Shown one piece after another: positions 32,621-40,667 of a DNA stretch of 64,000 nt (its first letter is position 1; every line of letters starts with the position of its first letter). The stretch covers positions 11,059 through 75,058 of the forward strand of contig DATBGZ010000063.1 in NCBI GenBank assembly GCA_036557785.1, read 5' to 3'. The DNA is from DATBGZ01 sp036557785 (GTDB lineage Bacteria > Actinomycetota > Actinomycetes > Mycobacteriales > Micromonosporaceae). The notes below the pieces were generated by a model. It saw only the letters and a program-made list of their open reading frames with translations, did not search any database and was not told where the DNA came from. The translations under genes were made by a program, and so were the position numbers.

Positions 32621-33955
32621 TTGACGGATAGGGCGCCTCATTTATCTTCCGACAAGACGGTTCACGTCTTCGTCGGACCCACGTTGACGGCCCGTGAGGT
32701 GCGCTCCGTACTGCCTGCGGCCACCGTTCATCCGCCGATCAGGCATGGCGACCTATTCGGCCTGAGACTATCGGAGGGCGACAGGGTTCTCATCGTGGAT
32801 GGCCTTTTCCACCACGCACCCGCGATCCGGCACAAGGAGATACTTTGGGTTATCGAGCGGGGAGTGCAGGTAGTCGGGGCGGCAAGCATGGGCGCCCTTC
32901 GTGCCGCCGAACTGTCGACCTACGGCATGGATGGAATGGGATGGGTGTACTCGCAGTACCAGGCGGACGCCATCCGCGACGACGACGAGGTGGCAGTCGC
33001 ACATACACGTGGGCCAGAATACCGGCAACTGAGCGTGCCACTGGTGAATTTCCGCTACGCCCTAACCGCAGCATTTGAGGCGGGCGTGATCAGCTCGGAG
33101 CAACGGGAATGGACTCTCCTTCAGTTGCGAGCCGAGCACTATCCCCGCCGATCGTGGCAGTGGGTAGAGAACCTCTATGAACGCGGCTGGCCTGTGTATC
33201 TGGCGGGGCTGGAGCAGACAAGGAGGCTCTTCCGCTCCCAAGATGCCGTCTGGGACGTGAAGAAGGCAGACGCTCTGATGGCACTGAACGTGCTCCGGAC
33301 AGGTGACTTGCTACACCGCGCGGTACATCCTGCCCTCGCCGGCGACAGTTGGAAGACCACGTATCTCGCGATGTGGAAGAACGCGCATCACAAGCTTCGA
33401 GCAGAAGCCAGCGGGGATGAGGTGCGGGCCTCGCTGCTAGACGTAATTCGCTACGCCCAGATTTTCCAGCCTGATTTCAAAGAACGCTGGGCGTCCTTCG
33501 TCACGCAGCGCTCTTCGGGTCCTTTGGTCCCTGAAGAATTGATCCCATCGGCGGGCGCGGACTACTGGTGCACGCCGAGTGAGGTGGCGAGCCTGTCAGA
33601 GTCAGCCAGGAAGATGAAGGCGTACGTCCGGGCATTCGATACTAAGGCACTCACCTGCGGCAGCGCGGACGACTGCGCGCCACTAGTCGAGAATTGGGTG
33701 AGCGTATTACAACGAGTTGCCTTGGCCCGCGCGGTCGATAGCGAGATGCGTTCGACCCTAGATGGCTGGGAGGACCGGGCTGTCTCCGAGGCTGCGCTGA
33801 TTGCTCGACTATGCAGCACATGGTCCTTAGCCCCTAATGACAATGCCGGGCTCGAGGCGGCGTCGCGTGATCGCGGATTTCGAGATAGTGGGGAGGCGCT
33901 CGCTGCCGCGGAGCGGTTCTTCTTCCTGGCACTCGCGGAGGAGGCCCTATCGTGA
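32621..33955 (+). CDS. tfuA: TfuA-like protein, 444 aa
   Basis: TfuA domain at about residues 13-150: VHVFVGPTLTAREV, then VLIVDGLFHHAPAIRHKEILW and GVQVVGAASMGALRAAELS, all typical of the family. TfuA proteins partner YcaO enzymes in thioamide formation and are thought to supply or transfer sulfur. The remaining 290 residues are helical and not recognised, so this is a long TfuA. The TTG start at 32621 has GAGGAG 8 nt upstream. Its stop overlaps the YcaO start (GTGATGG), implying coupled synthesis of the pair. Confidence 0.9.
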   Translation: MTDRAPHLSSDKTVHVFVGPTLTAREVRSVLPAATVHPPIRHGDLFGLRLSEGDRVLIVDGLFHHAPAIRHKEILWVIERGVQVVGAASMGALRAAELSTYGMDGMGWVYSQYQADAIRDDDEVAVAHTRGPEYRQLSVPLVNFRYALTAAFEAGVISSEQREWTLLQLRAEHYPRRSWQWVENLYERGWPVYLAGLEQTRRLFRSQDAVWDVKKADALMALNVLRTGDLLHRAVHPALAGDSWKTTYLAMWKNAHHKLRAEASGDEVRASLLDVIRYAQIFQPDFKERWASFVTQRSSGPLVPEELIPSAGADYWCTPSEVASLSESARKMKAYVRAFDTKALTCGSADDCAPLVENWVSVLQRVALARAVDSEMRSTLDGWEDRAVSEAALIARLCSTWSLAPNDNAGLEAASRDRGFRDSGEALAAAERFFFLALAEEALS

Positions 33956-35133
33956 TGGTCCACGAGCTGCCATTCGCAGGAGATAATAGGAAGCGCTTCA
34001 AGCAGGGCACGCACCGCGAGCGACATCCAGATGTCACGTGGGCCACCATCGTCGACATGTTGCCTTCGTTCGGTATTACGAGAGTCGCCGACGTGACGGG
34101 TTTGGACTGGCTCGGCGTTCCTGTGGCCGTCGCAGTTCGCCCATTGTCTCAAACACTCGCGGTGTCACAAGGTAAGGGGTTGTCGCAAACGCTTGCTCGT
34201 GTCGGAGCAGTAATGGAGAGCGTTGAGCTCTGGCACGCAGAACAATTTCGACCGGCAGAAGCCGTACGTGGGCCGGCGAGTGATCTGAACCTTCCATATG
34301 ACCTATTCGGCTTGCAGCAACGTCCGGGTAGCCTCCTGACAGAACGATGGGTGTTGGACTGGACGATCGCCACCGGCCTCTTGTCAGGCGAACCGGCCTT
34401 TGTGCCAGTCGACGCAGTAAGGCTGTCCTTCACACTATCTGAGCGCCTTCCCGCCATGGGGCCGAATGGGCTCTTCTCCAGTAGCAACGGCCTAGCGAGT
34501 GGGAACAGCGTGGCAGAGGCGGCGTTGCATGGCCTCTACGAACTGCTTGAGCGACACATCATCAGCTCGTGCGGGCGCGACGACATCTTCTCAATCGACC
34601 GAGCGTCGCTTTGCGACCGAGTGGCGGGGACGGTCCTTCAGCCCGTGATCCTTGACGCAGCGGTGCAACTTGAAGTGCAGGGCATCCGGAACGCGCTTGG
34701 CATCCCGTGCTATCGGGCATGTCTGACTACGCATGACTTTCCCCTCCTCGCATTGGGCAGCGGAAGTCATTCCGATCCATCCGTCGCACTCTCGCGCGCG
34801 ATAACCGAGGCAGCCCAGAGTCGACTGACCGAGATCGTTGGCACCCGGGACGATATCGATGAGGCGAGCTACCGCTCTGTCGGCGCCCTATTCCCATCCG
34901 AGGTTAGCGACGCAAAGCTGATTCTGGAGAGCGACCTCGCCTGGAACTCCGCATACGGCGACGAAGATATCGGTCAGGAGGTGCGGTCAGTCGCCAGAGC
35001 CGTGGTCTCGCTAACGGGAGTGGAACCGCTCGCGGTAACACTATCGGACCCGACGTCCCCGATCGCTGTCGTGAAGGTTGTCGCGCCCGGGCTCGCGTAC
35101 AACGCAGAACGCACTCACACGCCCCAACTGTAG
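33952..35133 (+). CDS. ycaO: YcaO-family cyclodehydratase-like enzyme, 393 aa
   Basis: ATP-dependent amide-backbone activating enzyme. Seen are the phosphate/Mg-binding signature VSQGKGLSQTLARVGAVMES with E89 and E92, the SNGLASGNSVAEAALHGLYELLER block, and SRAITEAAQSRLTEIVGTRDD. The C-terminus ends THTPQL and lacks the Pro-rich tail of azoline-forming YcaO proteins, which fits a thioamide-type, TfuA-linked enzyme. Overlap with TfuA makes co-function very likely. No E1-like or ocin-ThiF partner is present nearby, again unlike azoline pathways. Confidence 0.9.
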   Translation: MMVHELPFAGDNRKRFKQGTHRERHPDVTWATIVDMLPSFGITRVADVTGLDWLGVPVAVAVRPLSQTLAVSQGKGLSQTLARVGAVMESVELWHAEQFRPAEAVRGPASDLNLPYDLFGLQQRPGSLLTERWVLDWTIATGLLSGEPAFVPVDAVRLSFTLSERLPAMGPNGLFSSSNGLASGNSVAEAALHGLYELLERHIISSCGRDDIFSIDRASLCDRVAGTVLQPVILDAAVQLEVQGIRNALGIPCYRACLTTHDFPLLALGSGSHSDPSVALSRAITEAAQSRLTEIVGTRDDIDEASYRSVGALFPSEVSDAKLILESDLAWNSAYGDEDIGQEVRSVARAVVSLTGVEPLAVTLSDPTSPIAVVKVVAPGLAYNAERTHTPQL

Positions 35134-35152
35134 TCGATACGGAGGCGCCGCA

Positions 35153-35491
35153 ATGTATGCCATCCTCAGCGTCACGGCAACTTCCCTGTTACTGATCCGC
35201 ATGGTCGTGGCTGGCTTCCTCCAGCGACCCGGGCGCTTTCTGAGTTGGCCTATGTTCACGCGAATGTCGATTGTGCTCCCACGTCTAACTCTTTCTGAAG
35301 GGACGGCTGTCAACATCTTCTCTGTGCGTGCGCCCGGCGCCTACACGGTCGGTACGGGCGAGTTGCAACTCATGATCGACTACCTGCGTGACCGCGGTCT
35401 CGAGGTGACAGGAGGTGGGGTAGTCATGTGGGCAGGAGGCACGTCGGAGTTCCGAGTGGTGACTGGCCGTGTGGTTGTTGACGGCGATTGA
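35153..35491 (+). CDS. Small membrane protein partnered with HTTM protein, 112 aa
   Basis: One N-terminal transmembrane helix (MYAILSVTATSLLLIRMVVAG) followed by FLSWPMFTRM and a soluble alpha/beta end. The WPMF element recurs in small proteins found beside HTTM-domain proteins. The arrangement, a small membrane protein overlapping a multi-helix HTTM protein, resembles SdpA-SdpB of the Bacillus SDP peptide toxin system. The ATG at 35153 has GGAGG 7 nt upstream and is preferred over an in-frame upstream start lying inside the YcaO gene. The reading frame overlaps the next gene by 23 nt. Confidence 0.7.
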   Translation: MYAILSVTATSLLLIRMVVAGFLQRPGRFLSWPMFTRMSIVLPRLTLSEGTAVNIFSVRAPGAYTVGTGELQLMIDYLRDRGLEVTGGGVVMWAGGTSEFRVVTGRVVVDGD

Positions 35492-36308
35492 GCACGGCTT
35501 CGCGCTGAACACCCACGAGTGGAGGCTTCAGGCATTCCGTGTCATGCTCGGCCTCGGCTGCTTTGTCAAGACGGGCGTCAGTGTCTTCTGCGGAGACTGG
35601 GGTCGAGTGGACCAGCGCGCGTTTGGCTATTATTCAGTCCTCAGGCGCCACGGCCACGTTCGAGCGGAGCTTATCCGGCTTACGCATAAGCCTCTTCTGG
35701 TCATTCGGCTGATTGCCAGCGCGGCGCTCATGGCCGGTGTTGGCTCACGAATTGCATGTTGCGTTCTAGGGCTCGGACTTTTTGCAGAACTGTATTGGGA
35801 ATACAGATTCAACACCATCTACCTAATGTGTTGTCTACTAGCGATCTTGCCCGCCGAGCGACTTGACGGCTACTCCGACCGAGTCGTCAGTTCTCAAGGC
35901 AACACCTGGGCGCAGGCGCTAGTTGTTCTAGTCACGATTGACCTCTACTGGAACAGCGCCTGGTGCAAGATTCGTTCTGCGCAGTTTCGAAGCGGGATGC
36001 TGCTTGCTCAAGTCTTCAACGGCGCAGCCTCGCTACGCCATTTGATGCCCAGGTGGGAATTCTGGCACCCAGCATGGCTAGGACGAATGGCGCGCGCGCC
36101 CGGAGCTGCTGGAGTCTGGCAGACGCTGTCGATCGGCGTGATTGGCGCTGAGGTGCTGCTGCCAATAGGCCTCCTCTTCCCGGAGCAATGGGCAATGACG
36201 GCGGTTGTTGGCCTGGTCCTCCACGTTGGTTTCGTCATACTCCTGCCCTTGCGCTTGATCCCGTTCCAAATCGTTACGATCAGCACCTATCTACTGTTTC
36301 TCCGGTAG
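35469..36308 (+). CDS. HTTM (vitamin K-dependent carboxylase-like) membrane protein, 279 aa
   Basis: Multi-pass membrane protein with about six helices: LIRLIASAALMAGVGSRIACC, the WEYRFNTIYLMCCLLAILP segment, ALVVLVTIDLYWNSAWCKI, then helices near the end. A TIDLYWNSAWCKIRSAQF stretch matches the conserved core of HTTM domains, which in vertebrate carboxylase act on Glu residues and in SdpB act on a peptide toxin. The GTG at 35469 overlaps the previous gene; ribosome binding is poor, so translation is probably coupled. A role in maturing or exporting the RiPP at the membrane is inferred. Confidence 0.75.
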   Translation: MWLLTAIEHGFALNTHEWRLQAFRVMLGLGCFVKTGVSVFCGDWGRVDQRAFGYYSVLRRHGHVRAELIRLTHKPLLVIRLIASAALMAGVGSRIACCVLGLGLFAELYWEYRFNTIYLMCCLLAILPAERLDGYSDRVVSSQGNTWAQALVVLVTIDLYWNSAWCKIRSAQFRSGMLLAQVFNGAASLRHLMPRWEFWHPAWLGRMARAPGAAGVWQTLSIGVIGAEVLLPIGLLFPEQWAMTAVVGLVLHVGFVILLPLRLIPFQIVTISTYLLFLR

Positions 36309-36401
36309 GTCGTGGAGCGCGGGACTTGCCGAACGGCCGACGACTCGTAAGGTCCCGCCGCGAGGGGCGGTAGATAGCCTATTGCATTGGAGGACGCAGA
36401 C

Positions 36402-37736
36402 GTGGCCAGGCATCTTACGGACAGCGACATCATTACGGTCGCCTCCGATTCGCTGGACGACTGGCGTGACGAGCGAGTCGGGCGAGACGGAGTGCCGCAA
36501 ATCGGGATTGGCGTTGGTGTCGGTGCCCTTGCAAGGTGCGTGGGAGACATCGACGCGTTCAGGCACCAAGTGTGGGATCGTCACACGAACCTGCATCGGT
36601 CAGGCACGGTTCCAACGGACCTACTTCACCTTCGAGATGTCGACCGTCTCTTGACCGAGTCATCATCACTCCGCATGTCAGAAGTCCGGCTAGTGCGCGA
36701 TGGTCGAGCCCTACCGCCCGAGTCCTACCTACTTACACATCGATCCACAGGCTTGAGCGACGGTCTGACAGAGGTAGAGCGGATATCGCGCCTGATGGTG
36801 GAGGGCTCGCCCGACCCTGACAAGGTACTTCGCGCCATGGATGAGGGTGCGACCTTGGTGCTGCACCGCCTGCACATGGTTCATGCGCCACTCGCTCAGT
36901 TCTGTAGGGAACTGGAGTTGTCAATGGGGCACCGCTGCCAGATCAACGCCTACGTAACGCCTGCTGGTGCTCGAGGCCTGAATGTTCATGACGATCCCCA
37001 TCACGTCTTCGTGCTGCAGTCGTTCGGCTCGAAGACGTGGGAGATATTTCCGACGCCATCGGAGCGGGGCGAGGGTGCCAGTCGCAGCCATAGAGTCAGC
37101 CTGATGCCGGGTGATGTGCTGTACCTTCCTGTCGGTACGCCTCACTCCGCGCGCGCCCAGGAGGAGATGTCGGGTCACATCACAGTGGGAATCACGGCGA
37201 CCACCTGGAGCGATGCGCTCAATCTCCTCATCTCGGAATCGGTTAGAGCGCTACAGAACAGCACAGCTCGTTGCCTTCCGGTGGGCTGGCTCACAGATCC
37301 GAGTTTGCTCCTGCCCGAGCTTCTCGGACACAGAGATAACATGTCGACTTCCATTGCTCAGACGGATGTCTCCAAGGTCTGCGCGCTGCTCGCAGAGAAG
37401 TTCCTCACGTCTCGGAGACGTCTTGTTGGTGGATCTTTGTATGATCGGCACTTGTTGCCGACTCTAAGCGACCAGTCAGGATTGTCGCGACGGCCCGGAG
37501 CCGTAGCCGCTAGAACCATGGACGTCAGGAAGAGTCGAATTCTATTGCTCCTCGGCGACCGCGTTCTCGACTGTCCAGGATACTTGGCAGAAGCGCTCGA
37601 AATAGTTGCAGAAAGGGCTACCCTTGTCCCAAAGGATCTTAGCGGAACTCTCGATTCTGCGAGTCGTTTAGTGCTATGCCGACGTCTTGTGTGTGAAGGT
37701 TATCTTACCTTCTCTGCCCAAGATCGTTCGGTCTAG
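36402..37736 (+). CDS. JmjC/cupin-type 2-oxoglutarate oxygenase, 444 aa
   Basis: Ribosomal-oxygenase-like JmjC protein. The iron triad is H196-D-D198 (GLNVHDDPHHVFVLQ) and H248 (PVGTPHSA); K211 in SFGSKTWEIF is the expected 2-oxoglutarate lysine. The C-terminal 150 residues are winged-helix-like, as in ROXA/YcfD proteins, which hydroxylate Arg, His or Asp in proteins. I chose the GTG at 36402 because GGAGG lies 8 nt upstream; a TTG at 36387 is in frame. As the last gene of the plus operon it would be the third oxygenase of the cluster. Confidence 0.82.
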   Translation: MARHLTDSDIITVASDSLDDWRDERVGRDGVPQIGIGVGVGALARCVGDIDAFRHQVWDRHTNLHRSGTVPTDLLHLRDVDRLLTESSSLRMSEVRLVRDGRALPPESYLLTHRSTGLSDGLTEVERISRLMVEGSPDPDKVLRAMDEGATLVLHRLHMVHAPLAQFCRELELSMGHRCQINAYVTPAGARGLNVHDDPHHVFVLQSFGSKTWEIFPTPSERGEGASRSHRVSLMPGDVLYLPVGTPHSARAQEEMSGHITVGITATTWSDALNLLISESVRALQNSTARCLPVGWLTDPSLLLPELLGHRDNMSTSIAQTDVSKVCALLAEKFLTSRRRLVGGSLYDRHLLPTLSDQSGLSRRPGAVAARTMDVRKSRILLLLGDRVLDCPGYLAEALEIVAERATLVPKDLSGTLDSASRLVLCRRLVCEGYLTFSAQDRSV

Positions 37737-37857
37737 CCCGAGCCTTTCAGTGCCGATGCGAGGGTGGCGTGGCGTGAACATAGAAGCGCCCTCTGCCTGG
37801 GACGATAGGACTTGTCGAAGGTTCCGTCCGTCCGAGGTGAAGGGCACTCGCGAGCTG

Positions 37858-38237
37858 GTGCGACGCGAGGTCGCATGTGTCAAGTGGGCTCGTAGTTGTG
37901 GAGGCCGATGATGGTCGGGACGTAGCCCCAGGTCAGTGCTCGATGCCTGTCCCTGCTCGGACGTGCGTCGCTGGTGACGGCGGGGTGCGGAGCTCCGGGT
38001 TCAAGCCCAAGGGCTGCCGTTCCATCCGGCGGTTACAGGTGACAGGAAGATCGGCCGGGTGAACGTGAGTGAACCCTCTCAAGCCTCGTCAGAGTGAGCC
38101 CCGTGGATGGGTAGCTGTACTGGGGTGTAAGAGCTGGCCGCTGGGAAGCGGCAGGCGGCGGCCGGAGTCACCTTGCCGGTCGTGGGAGCACCGCCGCTCC
38201 GGGGTATGGGAGGCACCCGGCAACTACCCGCCGAGCG
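37858..38237 (+). ncRNA. Group II intron-like 5' remnant without ORF
   Basis: The stretch begins GTGCGACGCGAGGTCGCAT, where GTGCGAC and GTCGCAT can pair, as in the 5' end and first stem of bacterial group II introns. It continues with features I associate with domain I: CAAGCCCAAGGGCTGCCG, CAGGTGACAGGAAGATCGG, GTGAACGTGAGTGAACC, GGTGTAAGAGCTGGCCGC. No reverse transcriptase gene and no clear domain V are present, so the intron is truncated. It directly abuts a decayed methyltransferase gene. The identification is from memory of intron patterns and needs a covariance-model test. Confidence 0.45.
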
Positions 38238-38797
38238 TACGACCTCATTGTCATGTGTAACTTCCTCACCAATACCGATATCGCAGAACAGTTTGCTGCC
38301 GAGATCGAACTGCTGTCCGCTTCCCTAAGCCCGGGCGGCTTGCTCGTCGCAATCGGCGCGGTGGGCGGGCGCTATCCCGCTGTGTACGCCCGTCTTGACA
38401 CGATCCTGGCGCAAACGCGGTTGCGACGACTCGACGACTCACCCACCCGATCCAGGCCCATGTCGACGAACGGCAGCGGAATCTCATCGGCGCCCAGATC
38501 CGCGGCGACGTCGCGTTCTCATCCGCCCTCGCCCCCATGTCCTTCGCAACGGCACAACACCGGTTGCCGGAGGACGTCACCAACCTCGACCAAGACATCG
38601 GATCCCCCGCAGTTCCAGGTAAGGGCCTAGAAGAACCAGTGGCAACGCATGACCCGCTCGGCGATCCTGACCCGCGCGTATGGGAGCGCCGCCGCGACAC
38701 CGCACCGCATACTGGCCGTGTCGAGCGGCATCCTCATCCGCGAGTCGCTCGCTCCCGCGACCGGATCTCCGCGAACCGGGCACGCTCGTGCCGATAA
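38238..38797 (+). pseudogene. Decayed methyltransferase-like gene
   Basis: The first frame reads YDLIVMCNFLTNTDIAEQF then LSPGGLLVAIGAVGGRYPAVYARL, like the second half of a Rossmann methyltransferase (the region after motif II). Near 38430-38440 the sense shifts to another frame (HPIQAHVDERQRNLIGAQ ... PMSFATAQHRLP), which runs to 38797. The N-terminal SAM-binding part is missing; the intron-like sequence stands in its place. It could once have been another tailoring gene of the RiPP cluster. Confidence 0.5.
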
Positions 38798-38810
38798 GAG
38801 CGTGGGCCAT

Positions 38811-39110
38811 TTACTTTTTGAGAGATCTCCACTGCTCGTACGCCGCAATGGCGTCGCCGGTCAATGCCACTACATCGACGTACGTTGGGGTTGCCGCGAC
38901 TCGAAGCCTGCCGTCTCTTGTTTGCCCAAGTACCACGCACTGCAGTCGCCGGCCGACCTCGGGCCAGGGCTCGCCCGGCCTGTCGCTGATGTACGAGCTA
39001 TCCACGAACCCTCGTTCGCCGTCCTCAGACTCGATCAGCAGCCCATACGGCGCGTGGCCGACGACCGAACAATGAACGATGTCGTACCTGCGCCGCGCCG
39101 GCGTGTCCAT
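38811..39110 (-). CDS. S1/OB-fold-like small protein, 99 aa
   Basis: The sequence YDIVHCSVVGHAPYGLLIES, then RGFVDSSYISD, VGRRLQCVVLGQTRDGRLRVAA follows the five-strand pattern of an S1 RNA-binding domain. Similar small S1-like proteins are found as hypothetical or immunity-type proteins; the target is unknown. The ATG at 39110 has GGGGG about 7 nt upstream; an ATG at 39131 is also possible. It is convergent with the decayed gene to its left. Confidence 0.66.
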   Translation of the reverse strand: MDTPARRRYDIVHCSVVGHAPYGLLIESEDGERGFVDSSYISDRPGEPWPEVGRRLQCVVLGQTRDGRLRVAATPTYVDVVALTGDAIAAYEQWRSLKK

Positions 39111-39195
39111 CTTTGACCCCCAAGGAAACATCCTCACATGCCGCTGATCGTGCGTTTCTGCCGATGATCGCGCCTCCCTGGCTCCCAGAGCGACG

Positions 39196-39586
39196 TCACG
39201 TGGCGAGCACGGCGGTGAGCATCGAGAGGTACGACTCGTGGGCGAGACGCAGGTTGTCAAGGTCGGACGTCTCGAACCACGCCACAGCGTCGTGTTCGTC
39301 CGGCGCGGCGTTGGCGGGTGTTCCGGGCATGTCGAACGTCGCGGTGTGGATCTCGTGCATCGGCGGGCTGGACGGCTCTGGCGCCGTGATCCCCAACTCC
39401 CCCCGAAGCTCGCGGACAAGGCTCTCCTTCGGATCCTCTCCGTCGTCGACATTGCCGCCTGGCAGGTCCCACATCGGGATACCAGCGGCGTCCGGCGCTT
39501 CGATGACACAGCAACACCCGGTCGCCGTCGCGAAGGACGGCCGCCACGATCTGGACCGGCCAGGAGTCGTCAGCGGAGGTCGTCAT
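39196..39586 (-). pseudogene. NUDIX hydrolase gene with one frameshift
   Basis: One frame gives WPVQIVAAVLRDGDRVLLCHRS up to RRWYPDV; the next frame continues WDLPGGNVDDGEDPKESLVRELRGELGI, which contains the NUDIX box (with Gly where the first Glu of the EE pair should be), to the stop at 39196. The break at about 39470-39475 lies in GATGTGGGACC, where loss of TG from GATGTGTGGGACC would explain it. This could be true decay or a sequencing error. Confidence 0.65.
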
Positions 39587-39971
39587 CGGGACATTCTGAC
39601 CCATGCGGATTTACCGCCGCGGGCGTCGTAGCGCTGTCGTGCGGCCAGCGGGTCGCTCGAACTCGCTCCTGTTGGGTGGCTCAGCTCGGATCGCGACGAC
39701 GAACGCGCCCATCTGCCGCCGTTGGCGCGCACCGTATGCGCCGATCGACGGTCGGCGGTCACTGAGTGCGACCGAAGCACGGTCTGGTTCTGATGAAAGG
39801 GCGTAGCGGGGGACCATACGATGCCCCTGTGGAATGTGTGCTGACGCGGGCCGACTTGGTATGCAGCCGTGCCTTCGACTGGCGATCGCTCCGCCGCAGC
39901 TCATCACGCGGCCACCGCATGCCTGGGACTTCTTCCCGGTCGGCGGCTGACCGTCTCCGGTGAGGTCCACT
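39587..39971. other. Spacer without a supported gene, about 385 bp
   Basis: No frame with good composition and a ribosome binding site. The right end holds a CCACTGTGG palindrome inside GTCCACTGTGGATGGAC (39966-39980), at the start of the kinase gene. Confidence 0.45.
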
Positions 39972-40667
39972 GTGGATGGACGGGCGATCCTGGACGTGGA
40001 ACGGCTCGCCGCGCATCTGGCTGAGCTGCCAGCCGTACGGCCGGTCGTCGGGATCGACGGTCCCGGCGGCTCCGGCAAGAGCACGCTGGCCCAACACCTC
40101 GCGGAGCGCCTCCCCGGTTGCAGCGTCGTCCACGGCGACGACCTTTTCCTGCCGTCGGCCGTACGACCCGAGCGGGACTTCGCCGCTGGCGGGCAGTTCG
40201 ACCTGGCTCGGCTGCGCGACCAGGTCCTCGCCCCGGCCCGGGCGGGACACGCTGCCCGATACCAGGTCTATGACTGGGAGCTCGACGGCCTCGCGGAGTG
40301 GGAGGAGGTTCCGGCGGTGGGCCCGGTGCTCGTCGAGGGCGTCTACTGCACCGAGGCGCGGCTGCGCGGCCTCTACGACGTGCGGGTGTACTGCGGCGCG
40401 GACCGTGCGGTGCGGCTGGCCCGGGCGCTGGCCCGCGACGGCGACCATATGCGCAGGCTCTGGACCGAGGTGTGGATGCCGGCCGAGGACGCCTACCTGG
40501 CCGGGCAACGGCCGGACGGCCATGCAGACCTCGTCCTGGACGGCGGCGGCGCCGGCACCGAAGGCCCACTGTGGACGATCCTCGGCGGTCCCGCTCGCCC
40601 GGCGGGTCGCCGCAGCCTGACTCATCCCGGCAAGCGGTCGGGAAGTCAACTCTCCGGAACTACGTGA
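39972..40667 (+). CDS. Uridine-kinase-like P-loop protein, 231 aa
   Basis: Walker A GIDGPGGSGKSTLAQHLAERL near the N-terminus, then VVHGDDLFLP and a WELDGLAEWEE region; the pattern is that of the uridine kinase/phosphoribulokinase family. The substrate is not evident. The GTG at 39972 has GAGG 6 nt upstream; another GTG lies 12 nt before. Its last 22 nt overlap, in convergent orientation, the end of the replication-relaxation gene. Confidence 0.75.
   Translation: MDGRAILDVERLAAHLAELPAVRPVVGIDGPGGSGKSTLAQHLAERLPGCSVVHGDDLFLPSAVRPERDFAAGGQFDLARLRDQVLAPARAGHAARYQVYDWELDGLAEWEEVPAVGPVLVEGVYCTEARLRGLYDVRVYCGADRAVRLARALARDGDHMRRLWTEVWMPAEDAYLAGQRPDGHADLVLDGGGAGTEGPLWTILGGPARPAGRRSLTHPGKRSGSQLSGTT

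Noticed and set aside
39759..40649. Long minus-strand frame opposite the uridine-kinase-like gene
   Set aside because: It is the shadow of a gene with a clear P-loop on the plus strand.
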